Shown in pieces: positions 53,777-63,478 of a stretch of DNA of 64,000 bases. Made by a program: the position numbers and the translations under genes. How positions within the stretch are numbered: position 1 is the stretch's first letter; each line of letters begins with the position of its first letter. The notes beneath the pieces are model-generated. The model was not told the origin of the DNA. It did no database searches and saw only the letters and a program-made list of their open reading frames with translations. Origin of the DNA: Woeseia sp. (GTDB taxonomy: Bacteria; Pseudomonadota; Gammaproteobacteria; Steroidobacterales; Woeseiaceae); the NCBI GenBank assembly GCA_021773015.1, contig JAJFKW010000006.1, positions 372,001-436,000 on the forward strand, given 5' to 3'.

Positions 53777-55932
53777 AGCAAGTTTTCCTCACCGGTAATG
53801 GTGGCATAGCGCTCCTCGACGCACCTGTCCCAGGCAAACTGAACAATTCAATACTCGTTCGCAATCACTACTCTCTAATAAGTAGCGGTACCGAAGGTGC
53901 AGCCATTACCAAGCATACCGGTTTGATGGGTTTGTATGAGAAAGCGCTTTCGTCACGCGACCGTATGGGTCAGGTTTGGGCTATGGCCGAGGCACATGGG
54001 ATACGCCAAACGGTAAACGTTGTGCGAAACAAACTCTCAGATTTCACAGCGCTCGGCTACAGTTCCGTTGGCACAGTGGTCGATGTGTCGGACGCCGACA
54101 TGCCGTTTCGAGTCGGAGATTCCGTGGCATGCATGGGCACCGGATTCGCATCTCACTCGGAGTTCGTGGTAGTGCCGCGAAATCTGGCAGCTCGCATACC
54201 TGAAGGCGCTCAGCTGGATCAGGCGGCGTTTGCAGCTCTGGCATGCATTGCCATGCAAGGAATCCGGCGTCTGGAGCTCACGGCCGGAGAGCGGGTTGGT
54301 GTCGTTGGACTCGGTTTGATCGGGCAAATCTCATTGCGTTTACTCGCATCGATGGGGTATCGCGCGTACGGGTTGGACCTCTCGGAGGAGAGGGCCGCAA
54401 TTGCCCGAAAATTCGCCAACACAGAGGCTTGGGCGCTTGACAAACTCGATAGCGAGGCTCATGTGTTGGATCTAACGGACGGAATCGGGCTGGATGGAGT
54501 TATTGTTTGCGCTGCATCGGATAGTGACGAGCCCGTCAATCTCGCATTCGACATTTGTCGCAGAGCTGGTCGAGTGTCGATCGTCGGAGATGTTGGCCTT
54601 GCCTTGCAACGCAAGAAAATGTACGCGAAGGAGCTCGACGTTAGGATGTCGTGCTCCTACGGGAAAGGGCGTTATGACGTAGCCTATGAAATCGACGGTG
54701 TCGACTATGACCTTGACCACGTTCGCTGGAGTGAAGGCCGCAATCTGGAGCATTTTCTGTGGCTTCTAGGTACTGGGGCGCTGGATCTCAGTGACCTGAT
54801 AAGCGATCGATTCCCAATCGATGACGTTGTTAATGCCTACGCCAAAATAAAGGGTGGTGATTCGCGAGTACTGGGAGTGCTACTCGACTACGGAGACCCG
54901 ACAAACTGCACGAACTCGGTAAAGGCAGCGGCTGAAGGGACCCGTATCGATAGAAGTCTGACGAGCGCAGTAGCCATTGGCGAGCGGGGTAATGGGCCTG
55001 TGCGGCTTGGAATAATTGGGGCCGGCGGTTATGTGACCGGCATGCATCTTCCGTTGTTGAAGGATATGGGCGACGAATTCTTGGTTCGTGCGTTGGTTAG
55101 CAGATCTGGTGCTACGGCAGCGGCGGCTGCGAAACGGTTCGATGTGCCCACAACAGCCAGCGACTACCGTCGAATTCTCGACGATCCCGAGATTGATGCG
55201 GTCATGATCGCCACTCGTCATGCTACACACGCCAAGTTTGCGATAGAAGCTATTGAAGCGGGCAAACACGTGTTTGTCGAGAAACCTATGGCAACGACTG
55301 TTGCAGATGCAGAAGATATCGTTGCTGCTGCCGACCGCTCCGGACTCATAGTGCGAGTAGGTTTCAATCGCCGATTTTCGCCCTACATACATGCGCTTCG
55401 CGACGTCATTGGCCCGGAAGGCATTCGTGTATTGTTCGCGCGTGTCAACGTCGGAGCAATCAAGAACGACTGGAGTAATACGCCCGAAGAAGGCGGCCGG
55501 CTGCTAGGCGAAGGAGTTCATTTTTTTGATCTTGCGAACTGGTTCATGGGCGCAGAGCCCAAGAATGTTGCGGCTAACATGATTGGAACGATAAACAGTA
55601 CAAACGCGAACGCTAGCGTTCTACTGCGCTACACGGACGGCTCCAATGCTAATGTGCTTTACACGTCACTTGGCGACAAACGAATGGGCAAGGAGTACTT
55701 CGAAGCGTTCGGAAACGGTAGGTCGGCGATTCTAAACGACTACAATAAGCTAGAGATCTGGGGTGGCAATCAAAAGTCAAAACCTCGACGTGGCGACAAA
55801 GGCCAGCGGGACTGCTTGCGTGAATTCTCGGCTGCTGTACGGGGAATCGAATTTCCAGTCAAAGGCGCCGATGCTCGGGCAGGGCTGGCTGCAACTCGCA
55901 TCGCGCAGACAATTTTGAACGACTCAACTTAA
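53773..55932 (+). CDS. Bi-domain oxidoreductase (MDR plus Gfo/Idh/MocA), first copy
   Basis: The 719-residue fusion protein has an N-terminal zinc-alcohol-dehydrogenase-like part (about residues 1-375) with SLISSGTEGAAITKH, LGYSSVGTVVDVSDADMP and the NAD-binding GERVGVVGLGLIGQISLRLL. The C-terminal Gfo/Idh/MocA part (about 415-719) has VRLGIIGAGGYVTGMHLPLL and GKHVFVEKPMATTVADAEDI, where the E-K-P motif contributes the catalytic Lys. Both parts look intact. Such fusions recur in exopolysaccharide loci, but the reaction is not established. A two-step redox change on a nucleotide sugar is the natural guess. A paralogue starts at 63479. Confidence 0.9.
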   Translation: MKQVFLTGNGGIALLDAPVPGKLNNSILVRNHYSLISSGTEGAAITKHTGLMGLYEKALSSRDRMGQVWAMAEAHGIRQTVNVVRNKLSDFTALGYSSVGTVVDVSDADMPFRVGDSVACMGTGFASHSEFVVVPRNLAARIPEGAQLDQAAFAALACIAMQGIRRLELTAGERVGVVGLGLIGQISLRLLASMGYRAYGLDLSEERAAIARKFANTEAWALDKLDSEAHVLDLTDGIGLDGVIVCAASDSDEPVNLAFDICRRAGRVSIVGDVGLALQRKKMYAKELDVRMSCSYGKGRYDVAYEIDGVDYDLDHVRWSEGRNLEHFLWLLGTGALDLSDLISDRFPIDDVVNAYAKIKGGDSRVLGVLLDYGDPTNCTNSVKAAAEGTRIDRSLTSAVAIGERGNGPVRLGIIGAGGYVTGMHLPLLKDMGDEFLVRALVSRSGATAAAAAKRFDVPTTASDYRRILDDPEIDAVMIATRHATHAKFAIEAIEAGKHVFVEKPMATTVADAEDIVAAADRSGLIVRVGFNRRFSPYIHALRDVIGPEGIRVLFARVNVGAIKNDWSNTPEEGGRLLGEGVHFFDLANWFMGAEPKNVAANMIGTINSTNANASVLLRYTDGSNANVLYTSLGDKRMGKEYFEAFGNGRSAILNDYNKLEIWGGNQKSKPRRGDKGQRDCLREFSAAVRGIEFPVKGADARAGLAATRIAQTILNDST

Positions 55933-55948
55933 GAACTAAGCTTATAGC

Positions 55949-57868
55949 ATGTGTGGCATTGCGGGTATCATCAATCTGCAGAACAGCAGGCCTGTGGAGC
56001 CGGCAGTTCTTGAAAGTATGAGTGGTTCGATGGCTCACCGCGGCCCCGACGGCGCAGGATTCTGGATTCAGCAGGACGGACAATGCGGCCTCGCGCATCG
56101 TCGATTGTCAATTCTTGATCTCTCCGATGCAGGCCGTCAACCGATGGCAACTGAAGATCAAAGGGTTTGGATTACGTTCAACGGCGAAATCTACAACTAC
56201 CCAAATTTGCGTCGCGACCTGGAGTCGAAAGGGTACAGGTTTCGCTCCAATACCGACACCGAAGCCATTCTGTATCTGTATCGAGAACACGGCGATCGAT
56301 TCTTTGAGTTTCTCGACGGCGATTTCGGAATAGGACTGTGGGACTCTGATAAACAGCAGTTATTGGTGGTTCGTGACAGAGCTGGCGTTAAGCCTGTTTA
56401 CTATTCGTACGTTGACGGGCGGTTCATCTTCGCGTCTGAAATAAAAGCATTGCTCAAGTATCCGGGCATAAACAAAAGTCTGGACAACGAATCTTTCTAC
56501 CACTACTTGACCTTTTTGGTGGCTCCTCCGCCAACCACTCTGATTGAAGGCATTTATAAACTCCCTGCGGCAAGCAGCCTTACAATTAGCCGAGTTGAAA
56601 TGCAACGGTCGGAGACTCAGAAATACTGGCTGCCGCTGCCAAATATTGAACAAGAACAAAGACAAAACTTTGGCGCATATGACGAAGAACTTGAGGCCAT
56701 CTTTTCGAGGTCGGTGAAAAAGAGATTGATGGCAGACGTGCCAGTTGGCGTTCTGTTTTCAGGTGGCGTCGATTCAACGTTAAATCTCTGCGCATTCAGC
56801 AAGTTGATAGCACCGGAAAAAGTTAAGACTTTCACGGTCGGTATGTCTAACGCTGGGAAATTCCATGATGATGCCGGTTTCGCAAAAACCATGGCGAATC
56901 GAATTGGCAGCGAGCATCACGAAATTTACATAAGCGATGATGACCTTCTGCGTACGGCTCTGGACGTGGGGCACTACCAGGATGAGCCGATTTCTGACCC
57001 GGTTGCTGTACCGCTGTATTTCGTAACGAAATTGGCCAAGGAGCACGGCGTGACGGTACTGCACGCGGGCGAAGGAGCCGATGAACTATTTTGCGGTTAC
57101 AAGAATTACAGAAGATTCATCCGGCACAACGAAACGCTATGGCAGCCGCTATCGAAACTGCCAAGATGGGTGAGTTCTTTCGCTGCCAGTTCGCTGGCGG
57201 TAAGTAGTTCTCCGAGACATCGCAAGATTCGGGACGTCCTGGCTCGTCGTGGCAAGGGACAACAGTTCTTCATGTCGTCGGCGGTAGCTTACTACGAATT
57301 GGAAAAACAGAAAATGCTGAGTCCGGAGCTTCGCCATGCGATGGCAAGCGCAGACTCATTCAATGCAGTTGCTCCGTATTATGAGCAAATTTTGAAGGAT
57401 AGGCCCGACGCAAGTTTCTTGCAGGTGTTGACGTATATTGAGCTGCAGCTGAGATTGCCTGAATTGTTGCTAATGCGGGCCGACAAAATGTCCATGGCCA
57501 ATTCAGTGGAAATTCGAGTGCCCTTCCTCGACAGGGATCTCATGGATTTTGCAATGCGTGTCCCCGATGCATACAAGCTTCGGGATGGAGTGTCGAAAGA
57601 ACCTGTGAAACGCTTTGCGGCCAAACTGGTAGATGCGAGAGATGTTTACAAGCCGAAGACAGGTTTTGGTGTACCGATTCAGCAGTGGTTCAAGGGGCAG
57701 CTCGGCGACGCGCTTATGGATTTACTCGGCTCCAATCGTGGTACTGCTGATCAGCTGTTCGATCGGAAGGCGATTGAACATCACCTCCGGCACGGATTGC
57801 GTACGGGTAACGAGGCGTTTCAGCTTTGGGTCATTTATAATTTCCTTGCCTGGCAACAAGGACTGTAG
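55949..57868 (+). CDS. asnB: Asparagine synthetase-like glutamine amidotransferase, second copy
   Basis: The 639-residue protein starts MCGIAGIINLQNSRP with Cys2 as the glutaminase nucleophile. It has MAHRGPDGAGFW, WITFNGEIYNYPNL and DGDFGIGLWDSDKQQLLVVR. The synthetase half carries the PP-loop VGVLFSGGVDSTLNLCAF, then LHAGEGADELFCGYKNYRRF and LLLMRADKMSMANSVEIRVP plus FLDRDLMDFA. It should use glutamine-derived ammonia to amidate an activated carboxylate, most likely on a sugar or sugar-linked acid in this operon. It starts 16 bases after the previous stop and is separated from the flippase-like gene by five bases. Confidence 0.93.
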   Translation: MCGIAGIINLQNSRPVEPAVLESMSGSMAHRGPDGAGFWIQQDGQCGLAHRRLSILDLSDAGRQPMATEDQRVWITFNGEIYNYPNLRRDLESKGYRFRSNTDTEAILYLYREHGDRFFEFLDGDFGIGLWDSDKQQLLVVRDRAGVKPVYYSYVDGRFIFASEIKALLKYPGINKSLDNESFYHYLTFLVAPPPTTLIEGIYKLPAASSLTISRVEMQRSETQKYWLPLPNIEQEQRQNFGAYDEELEAIFSRSVKKRLMADVPVGVLFSGGVDSTLNLCAFSKLIAPEKVKTFTVGMSNAGKFHDDAGFAKTMANRIGSEHHEIYISDDDLLRTALDVGHYQDEPISDPVAVPLYFVTKLAKEHGVTVLHAGEGADELFCGYKNYRRFIRHNETLWQPLSKLPRWVSSFAASSLAVSSSPRHRKIRDVLARRGKGQQFFMSSAVAYYELEKQKMLSPELRHAMASADSFNAVAPYYEQILKDRPDASFLQVLTYIELQLRLPELLLMRADKMSMANSVEIRVPFLDRDLMDFAMRVPDAYKLRDGVSKEPVKRFAAKLVDARDVYKPKTGFGVPIQQWFKGQLGDALMDLLGSNRGTADQLFDRKAIEHHLRHGLRTGNEAFQLWVIYNFLAWQQGL

Positions 57869-57873
57869 CCAAC

Positions 57874-59115
57874 ATGGACGAATCGCCACGGCATCAGATC
57901 TCGGCCAACCTCGCCTTTACTTTGATAAAAAGTGCGTCGGTGCTCGTCAGCATCCGACTGGCGGATGCTGTGCTGACTGCGCAAGTCATGGGCCTGATAC
58001 TGTTGCTACGTCGTCAAGGCGCGCTGTGGAGCAACTTGGTCCAATTGGGCCTCTCTCAGAGCCTGCAGAAATTTTATGTCGCTGACGAGCGACAAGCGGA
58101 ACGACTTGAGCTATGGGGCGTCATGGTCCGCTGGGTGGCTGTCGCGAGCACGGTCTTCGTCACTCTGTGCCTTCTCATTGACGATTCACTAGCAAACCTG
58201 CTGTTCGGACGTCCGGAGAAATCTCTGGCATGGGGGTTTGGCATTTACGTCGCGGGCATCGCCCTGGGCTTTATGGCGACCTCTTCGTGGCAGGCTGAGT
58301 TTCGGTTTGTCCGCGCAAATCTGATCGACTGGATGAACGGAAGCCTTTTATTTATTGTGTGCCTGATTTGGGCGGGGCATCTGCCTGGCACTTCAATCGT
58401 ATTCATACTTTCCGGTCTGACGCTTGCCGCTTCCCTCTTGGCCATATGGTCTTTCGCGTCGATGACCAATGGCCGCAACGCGCTGTTTGCCAACCGATGG
58501 CGTCTCGAACGCAGTATCACACGCTACGGATACACGAGGGCGCTTACGGCCTTTGCGGACCTTGCAACTATGGTTTTGGGACCATGGTTATTGAGAGGGC
58601 AGTCCGAACAAGCTGGTTACTTGATTGTTGCGCTAATTGTTGTACGAGTCGCTCAATCTCTGGTTTTACCCGTTGCGCGTGTGCTGGCATTAAGAGCCAA
58701 TTCATACCGGTACAATCAGCATAGGGAAGAACAACTCATTTTGAAGTTTGCGGGCATAGTATTTGTCGTTTCCTGGCTTTTCGTTGCTCTATATTTTGGG
58801 GCCGGCGACATTGCACTAGCATGGTGGTTACCCAATTCATCCGCGCATATACTATCAATCGTCGACAAACTCGTCTTATTCCTGCCTGCAATTGGCGTAT
58901 TTTATGCTTTGCGCAATCACATTGAGATCCGATATACGTTTCCTTTCAATCTAGTCTTTCTTGTTTGTGCTATCGCTACACTACTGATTAGTAGTCGTCT
59001 GCTGGGTCCCGTGACTCTTACCTCAATCACGAATGCTATGTCGCATATGTTTTTTGCCTACTACTTCTATTCTGCCGCGGTAGTTGTCGTGCTCGCGCGT
59101 CGCAAACCCGGCTAG
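57874..59115 (+). CDS. wzx: Oligosaccharide flippase-like membrane protein (Wzx type)
   Basis: The 413-residue polytopic protein has about twelve hydrophobic segments and the short, basic loops typical of MOP-superfamily flippases. The N-terminal LAFTLIKSASVLVSIRLADA resembles the start of Wzx proteins, and RYGYTRALTAFADLATMVLG lies near the middle, as in family members. It probably moves the undecaprenyl-linked repeat unit across the inner membrane. The identification rests on membrane topology and on its place next to a polymerase-like gene, because the sequences of Wzx proteins diverge strongly. Confidence 0.75.
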   Translation: MDESPRHQISANLAFTLIKSASVLVSIRLADAVLTAQVMGLILLLRRQGALWSNLVQLGLSQSLQKFYVADERQAERLELWGVMVRWVAVASTVFVTLCLLIDDSLANLLFGRPEKSLAWGFGIYVAGIALGFMATSSWQAEFRFVRANLIDWMNGSLLFIVCLIWAGHLPGTSIVFILSGLTLAASLLAIWSFASMTNGRNALFANRWRLERSITRYGYTRALTAFADLATMVLGPWLLRGQSEQAGYLIVALIVVRVAQSLVLPVARVLALRANSYRYNQHREEQLILKFAGIVFVVSWLFVALYFGAGDIALAWWLPNSSAHILSIVDKLVLFLPAIGVFYALRNHIEIRYTFPFNLVFLVCAIATLLISSRLLGPVTLTSITNAMSHMFFAYYFYSAAVVVVLARRKPG

Positions 59116-59123
59116 ACGTCAAC

Positions 59124-60494
59124 GTGACTGTTTTACACTGGTTGTTCACTATTCCGGCGCTCATCCTGTCGGTCGTTTTGATGGTTGTCTATTTCAGGCT
59201 CCAGGAAGTATTTAGTCTGAATGTAATCCTGGTTATGTATGTGTGCCACATAATTCAGCAACTTGGTGCCTCAATTTTCCTTCTTTCCGATCCGAGCGCG
59301 ATCGCGGCTCCTACCTATTTCGTAGCGTGTGCGCTCACCGCATTGTTGATACCGATCGGAGGAATGTTGGGTCATGCAGTACTGCCCGCACAAAATCGGC
59401 ACCAACAACGATTTCATCGATCTGCTGTTGCGGACAATATCGAAACGCGACGTGCAATCTGGGTTTTTCTCTTGCTACTTTCAGGTTTCTGCCTGCTACT
59501 TTTTCTGTTTTATGTCAGTCAAGTTCCATCCAGCCCGTTGCTCAAGCTTGTAACCGGCAAGATTGGCGGTGGCGTCGATGCTCAACTTGCTCGCAGAGAG
59601 GGCGATGCCGGTGCGCTGGGTCGGATTTTTGGTATGGGAATTGTGTTTTTCATGCCGTTTTTGTTCCTGATTTCGATGATCGGTTTGGGGTATTTTCGTT
59701 CGACCGTAGCCAAGCTTGCTTGTATTCCCGCAATGACCATCGCAATTCTTTACAACGCGTGGGCGATGGACAAGACAACAGTAGCAATGCTGTTCCTTCT
59801 GGCCTCGATTATCCTGTTAATGAAAAAACAAGAGGTCGAAGGCTCTAGAATTCATAGGGTCCAGCAGATTGACAAAAAGGCGACAGCCAAAAAGAAGAGG
59901 CGAATCTGGCTACTTTTCGGGGTATTCAGTCTATTGATGGTTGGTTATCCGGTTCTTGTGTTTGTATTTACACTTTCGGAAGGCACAGGATTGGGCTACA
60001 TGATTTCTCATGTATTCTTACGCTTGGTATACAAACCGGCAATTAACTCATACACCGCATTTGAAGCGTTCACTTACTATTGGAATTTTACTTTCTTCAC
60101 CGACATCAAGCTCTTCACCAGTCTCTTTGGTTTGCCATATTTTGATATGAGCGAAGCAATTGCGGTCTACAAAGGGCAGGACCCTTTCAACAATGCTCCA
60201 CCAACCGCTATTGGCAACTTTTATGGACAGGGCGGCTGGACTGTATTGGTCGTTGGCGTTCTGTTTGCGGCGGCGTTGTTTAAAGTAGTTGAAAACTGGT
60301 TTTATCATGTCAAAAACAAGTCCCCTGTACACATAGCCCTGTATGCGCTTTTGCTGTATGGTGCATTCCGTTTTAGCTGGGCGAATTACCACACGATTCT
60401 AATGACGGAGACCATTTTGCCTCTGATCCTGCTGCTGCTGCTGTGGAATCTGGTGTTCAGGGTTTCCAGCGCCAGGGGCACGAATCGTCAATAA
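59124..60494 (+). CDS. wzy: Wzy-like polysaccharide polymerase
   Basis: The 456-residue polytopic membrane protein starts at GTG and has about ten or more hydrophobic segments. A large loop contains FEAFTYYWNFTFFTDIKLFT and GQDPFNNAPPTAIGNFYGQG plus GWTVLVVGVLF, the usual pattern of a periplasmic loop ending in P-x-x-x-G-x-x-Y-G-x-x-G in Wzy proteins. It lies directly after the flippase-like gene, at a spacing of eight bases. It probably joins repeat units at the periplasmic face. Wzy proteins show low sequence conservation, so the call depends partly on context. Confidence 0.8.
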   Translation: MTVLHWLFTIPALILSVVLMVVYFRLQEVFSLNVILVMYVCHIIQQLGASIFLLSDPSAIAAPTYFVACALTALLIPIGGMLGHAVLPAQNRHQQRFHRSAVADNIETRRAIWVFLLLLSGFCLLLFLFYVSQVPSSPLLKLVTGKIGGGVDAQLARREGDAGALGRIFGMGIVFFMPFLFLISMIGLGYFRSTVAKLACIPAMTIAILYNAWAMDKTTVAMLFLLASIILLMKKQEVEGSRIHRVQQIDKKATAKKKRRIWLLFGVFSLLMVGYPVLVFVFTLSEGTGLGYMISHVFLRLVYKPAINSYTAFEAFTYYWNFTFFTDIKLFTSLFGLPYFDMSEAIAVYKGQDPFNNAPPTAIGNFYGQGGWTVLVVGVLFAAALFKVVENWFYHVKNKSPVHIALYALLLYGAFRFSWANYHTILMTETILPLILLLLLWNLVFRVSSARGTNRQ

Positions 60495-60556
60495 ATGATC
60501 TGCCCCGATTTCCACTCAAATCCTAACTGCCGACGGCATAGACAGTACTTACAAAT

Positions 60557-61318
60557 ATGACTGAGACAAATACGACCAAAAATCACCGTGGCATGGGGAA
60601 GCGAATCAAGTACGCTTTGCCAACTTCGGCATTCGACATGCTCAGAACCATCATGAACGGTGCGGTATCGTTGCTTCCATACGGCGTTAAGTACGGCGTC
60701 GGAAGTATGTTGCGGCGCAAGAAATTTCCTTACAGCGTAATTCGAAACGGAGATATTGTCGTTCAGGCAGGCGCACCAAGAGATTTGTTGTCAGCTGGCC
60801 GATCTCGCGCAATTCACTTCGCGAAACTTGTTGGAGACGGCAAGGCGGTGATTATCGAGCCCGACCCGGGCAACTGTGCGATGATTAAGGAGTTTATCGA
60901 TCGCAACGGCCTTGGCGACACTGTAATTTTGGTGGAAAAGGGCCTTTGGTCCGAACCTGGCGAGTTGAATTTTCTTTCGAGTCCCAGTCACCCGGCGGCA
61001 AACGTATTGGTCGACGCCAAGGATATCGATCAGTCATTGATTGATGACCGAAATTACTCGTTACTGACGGTTCCTGTGGATACGTTGGACAAGATTCTCA
61101 GTGACTTGGGAATGTCGGTGCCGCGCCTTGTCAGCTTGACGACCAATGGTGCGGAGCCCCATATCATTGACGGGATGGCGGGTTTGATAGACCAGGGGCT
61201 CAAATATATCTCTCTGGCATCGACGAGCCTGGGGTATCCTGAGCTAATGGAACAAATTGGATTTGAAATGATTGCGATCGACGATCGCGGGTACACTTTT
61301 CGCAAGAAAGACGCCTAG
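60557..61318 (+). CDS. FkbM-like methyltransferase-fold protein with altered SAM motif
   Basis: The 253-residue protein follows the FkbM pattern, but its key motifs deviate. The usual V-D-V-G-A-N-x-G loop is VVQAGAPRDLL (residues 68-78), the acidic motif VIIEPDPGNCAMI (98-110) is kept, and the late I-K-x-D-V-E-G-A-E motif is LVSLTTNGAEPHIIDGM. The loss of Asp and Asn in the first motif and of the Asp-Val-Glu in the last could reduce SAM or metal binding. It may be a methyltransferase with changed specificity or an inactive relative. It follows the polymerase at 62 bases and precedes a sulfotransferase at seven bases. Confidence 0.75.
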   Translation: MTETNTTKNHRGMGKRIKYALPTSAFDMLRTIMNGAVSLLPYGVKYGVGSMLRRKKFPYSVIRNGDIVVQAGAPRDLLSAGRSRAIHFAKLVGDGKAVIIEPDPGNCAMIKEFIDRNGLGDTVILVEKGLWSEPGELNFLSSPSHPAANVLVDAKDIDQSLIDDRNYSLLTVPVDTLDKILSDLGMSVPRLVSLTTNGAEPHIIDGMAGLIDQGLKYISLASTSLGYPELMEQIGFEMIAIDDRGYTFRKKDA

Positions 61319-61325
61319 GCAGTGA

Positions 61326-62321
61326 ATGTTGGTTTCAATATCGAATCTCCCGGAACGCTTGACCTACGTTGTACGGTCGTACTCGTGGCTATTTGACCCC
61401 CGCACATTCTTGCCAGATTCAACGACGCCGATCGATCGCCCAATTTTCCTGCTCGGTACCCAAGGCGGTGGCCTTACTTTATTGTCACGCATGCTACGTC
61501 GCCATGATGATGTGGTCTCCGCTGCAGGCAATTCGAATTACTGGACGTCTGCAGATGAATTGCAAAACGTGTTCGGTCTCGTGCTTCCCGCAGAGTTGAC
61601 GGGCCTTCGATTCAAAGCGCCACATCACCCTATCCTGACAGCTCCCCGCAGCTGGACGTTTGCCGCCAGAGATTTGTTTGGCGCCTATCGCAAAAATGCG
61701 GAGAATGCCTCACCCAAGTTGGCTCGAACATTAGAACGCATTGTCCGCAGCAACCTGCGGCGCCATGCGCGGAAAGTCGACCAGGCAAGATTTATTGACA
61801 AGAGTCAATCTTATTCAGTGCGCGCGGGTCTGATATGGGCGCTGTTGAAAGAATATGACCCCGTGTTTGTTCTCGTACCCAGAGACCCGTACGTCTCCGT
61901 ATTTCGTGCTGCAAATGGCAAGGCGGCCGACATGAAACGGCTTGCTGAGGTACTTTCCTATGCAGACCGAATCGATATCTGCGCCGAGCATTACGCCAAC
62001 ACCATGCGAGCGGCAATGGCGGACGCTGCAAGACACAGTTTTCGATTTATGATAATGCGATTCGAGGATCTTATCGCCGACCCGGTAACGTCGCTGCGAT
62101 CGGTTTGTGAGCATTGCGAACTGTCTTTCGACGAAGATATGCTGCCGGCCAGGCACCATCAGTTGCCTTTCGGCAGCCGTTTCCGAGATCGGTGGTATCC
62201 GATCAAGACAGACGTCAACGATGTGTATGAAGAGATGATCGACCAAATAACGATCGAGCGAGTCAATCGCCACGCCGCGGAACTCTTGCCAGATCTCGGC
62301 TATACCGTGCGAACACCTTAA
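61326..62321 (+). CDS. Sulfotransferase family protein, second copy
   Basis: The 331-residue protein has a 5'-phosphosulfate-binding type loop in PIFLLGTQGGGLTLLSRMLR (residues 39-58) and a 3'-phosphate-binding type segment in FVLVPRDPYVSVFRAANG, followed by FRFMIMRFEDLIADPVTSLR. These are the three expected landmarks. The first loop is Gly-rich and lacks the common R-S-G-T form, which occurs in a distinct subgroup. It probably transfers sulfate from PAPS to the glycan of this operon. It differs clearly in sequence from the sulfotransferase at 3396-4238. It starts seven bases after the FkbM-like gene. Confidence 0.8.
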   Translation: MLVSISNLPERLTYVVRSYSWLFDPRTFLPDSTTPIDRPIFLLGTQGGGLTLLSRMLRRHDDVVSAAGNSNYWTSADELQNVFGLVLPAELTGLRFKAPHHPILTAPRSWTFAARDLFGAYRKNAENASPKLARTLERIVRSNLRRHARKVDQARFIDKSQSYSVRAGLIWALLKEYDPVFVLVPRDPYVSVFRAANGKAADMKRLAEVLSYADRIDICAEHYANTMRAAMADAARHSFRFMIMRFEDLIADPVTSLRSVCEHCELSFDEDMLPARHHQLPFGSRFRDRWYPIKTDVNDVYEEMIDQITIERVNRHAAELLPDLGYTVRTP

Positions 62322-62333
62322 AGGCCTATCATC

Positions 62334-63455
62334 GTGCACATCTGTTTTCTCTCTTCGCTACACCCACCACTGGACAAGCGAGTCCACTATAAAGAGGCGG
62401 TCTCTCTGGTCGGTGCCGGTTTCAACGTCACTCATATTGCCCCCGGTGACGTCGACGGTCAGATCATTGATGGGGTCAAATTTATTTGCTTCGAGGGCCA
62501 GAAAAATGTACTGGGGCGACTGGGACAACTTCGCGTTCTGTATCGACTAGGCAAGCGGGTTGATGCAGACGTCTACCACTGCAACGAGATCGAGTCATGG
62601 ATAGTTGGAGTACTCTTGAAGTGGCGAAACCGGTGCCGGGTAGTGTTCGATGTGCATGAGGTATATTCGACCAACGTATCCGAACGGCTGTTTGCTCGAC
62701 CAGTTCGGCCCGTTGTTGAAGGGCTGGTACGCATCTACTTTCGGATGCTATTGCCGTTCACCGATCGGCTCGTATTTGCGAAGCAATCAGTGCAAAAAGA
62801 CTTTCCGCCTCTTCCATCCAAAGTTGTGTTGGCTCGAAATTACTCGGAGACTGAGGGCGCGAGTACGAGAGTTTGCGATCATCGAAACGATGGCCACGTT
62901 ACAGCACTTCACCTCGGCGCAATAAACCGAGGCCGAGGCTGGCCGCAACTCCTTGAGGCACTGACGCACGTTGAGAATGAACGCGTCCGACTTTCCGTAG
63001 TTGGGCGTTTTGGCGATGGCACGGAAGAGCAATTTAAGGAGGAGCTCGTCCGGCGAGGCATCGCAGATCATGTTGAATTCACGCCCTGGATCCCTTACGA
63101 AGAGGTGCCAGACTACACGGCCACATGCCAGATTGGCCTCATTACGTTCCAACCCGTTCACGATAATTTTACGAATGCATTACCGCACAAATTATTCGAC
63201 TATATGTTGGCCGGATTGCCGGTAATCGTTCCGGATTTTGCAGTAGAGGTGCGCGAAATCGTGCGAGAATCCGGTTGTGGCATTCTCGTCGATACTACTA
63301 AGCCCAACGCGATAGCAGCAGCAATAGACAAACTTGCGGACGATCCCGAGATGCGCATCGCTATGGGTAATCGTGGACGTGAAGCCGTGCTAGGCAGATA
63401 CAACTGGGAAAGAGAAGCAGCGGCTCTAATCGAAATGTACCACGAGCTCGAATAA
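62334..63455 (+). CDS. Glycosyltransferase family 4-like protein
   Basis: The 373-residue GT-B protein starts at GTG. It has HICFLSSLHPPLDKRVHYKE and VFDVHEVYSTNVSER in the acceptor domain. The donor domain has TALHLGAINRGRGWPQLLEA, ADHVEFTPWIPYEEVPDYTA and NALPHKLFDYMLAGLPVIVP, matching the common N-x-x-x-x-K-x-x-[EDF]-Y-M-x-x-G-x-P-V motif. It resembles GT4 enzymes that extend lipid-linked oligosaccharides. It starts 12 bases after the second sulfotransferase gene and ends 23 bases before the partial oxidoreductase gene. Confidence 0.9.
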   Translation: MHICFLSSLHPPLDKRVHYKEAVSLVGAGFNVTHIAPGDVDGQIIDGVKFICFEGQKNVLGRLGQLRVLYRLGKRVDADVYHCNEIESWIVGVLLKWRNRCRVVFDVHEVYSTNVSERLFARPVRPVVEGLVRIYFRMLLPFTDRLVFAKQSVQKDFPPLPSKVVLARNYSETEGASTRVCDHRNDGHVTALHLGAINRGRGWPQLLEALTHVENERVRLSVVGRFGDGTEEQFKEELVRRGIADHVEFTPWIPYEEVPDYTATCQIGLITFQPVHDNFTNALPHKLFDYMLAGLPVIVPDFAVEVREIVRESGCGILVDTTKPNAIAAAIDKLADDPEMRIAMGNRGREAVLGRYNWEREAAALIEMYHELE

Positions 63456-63478
63456 GAGTGACTCAAGGACATCAATCT

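Noticed and set aside
57280-57287. GGCGGTAG as an ops element
   Set aside because: It lies inside the coding sequence of the second amidotransferase in the middle of an operon, without the usual leader context.
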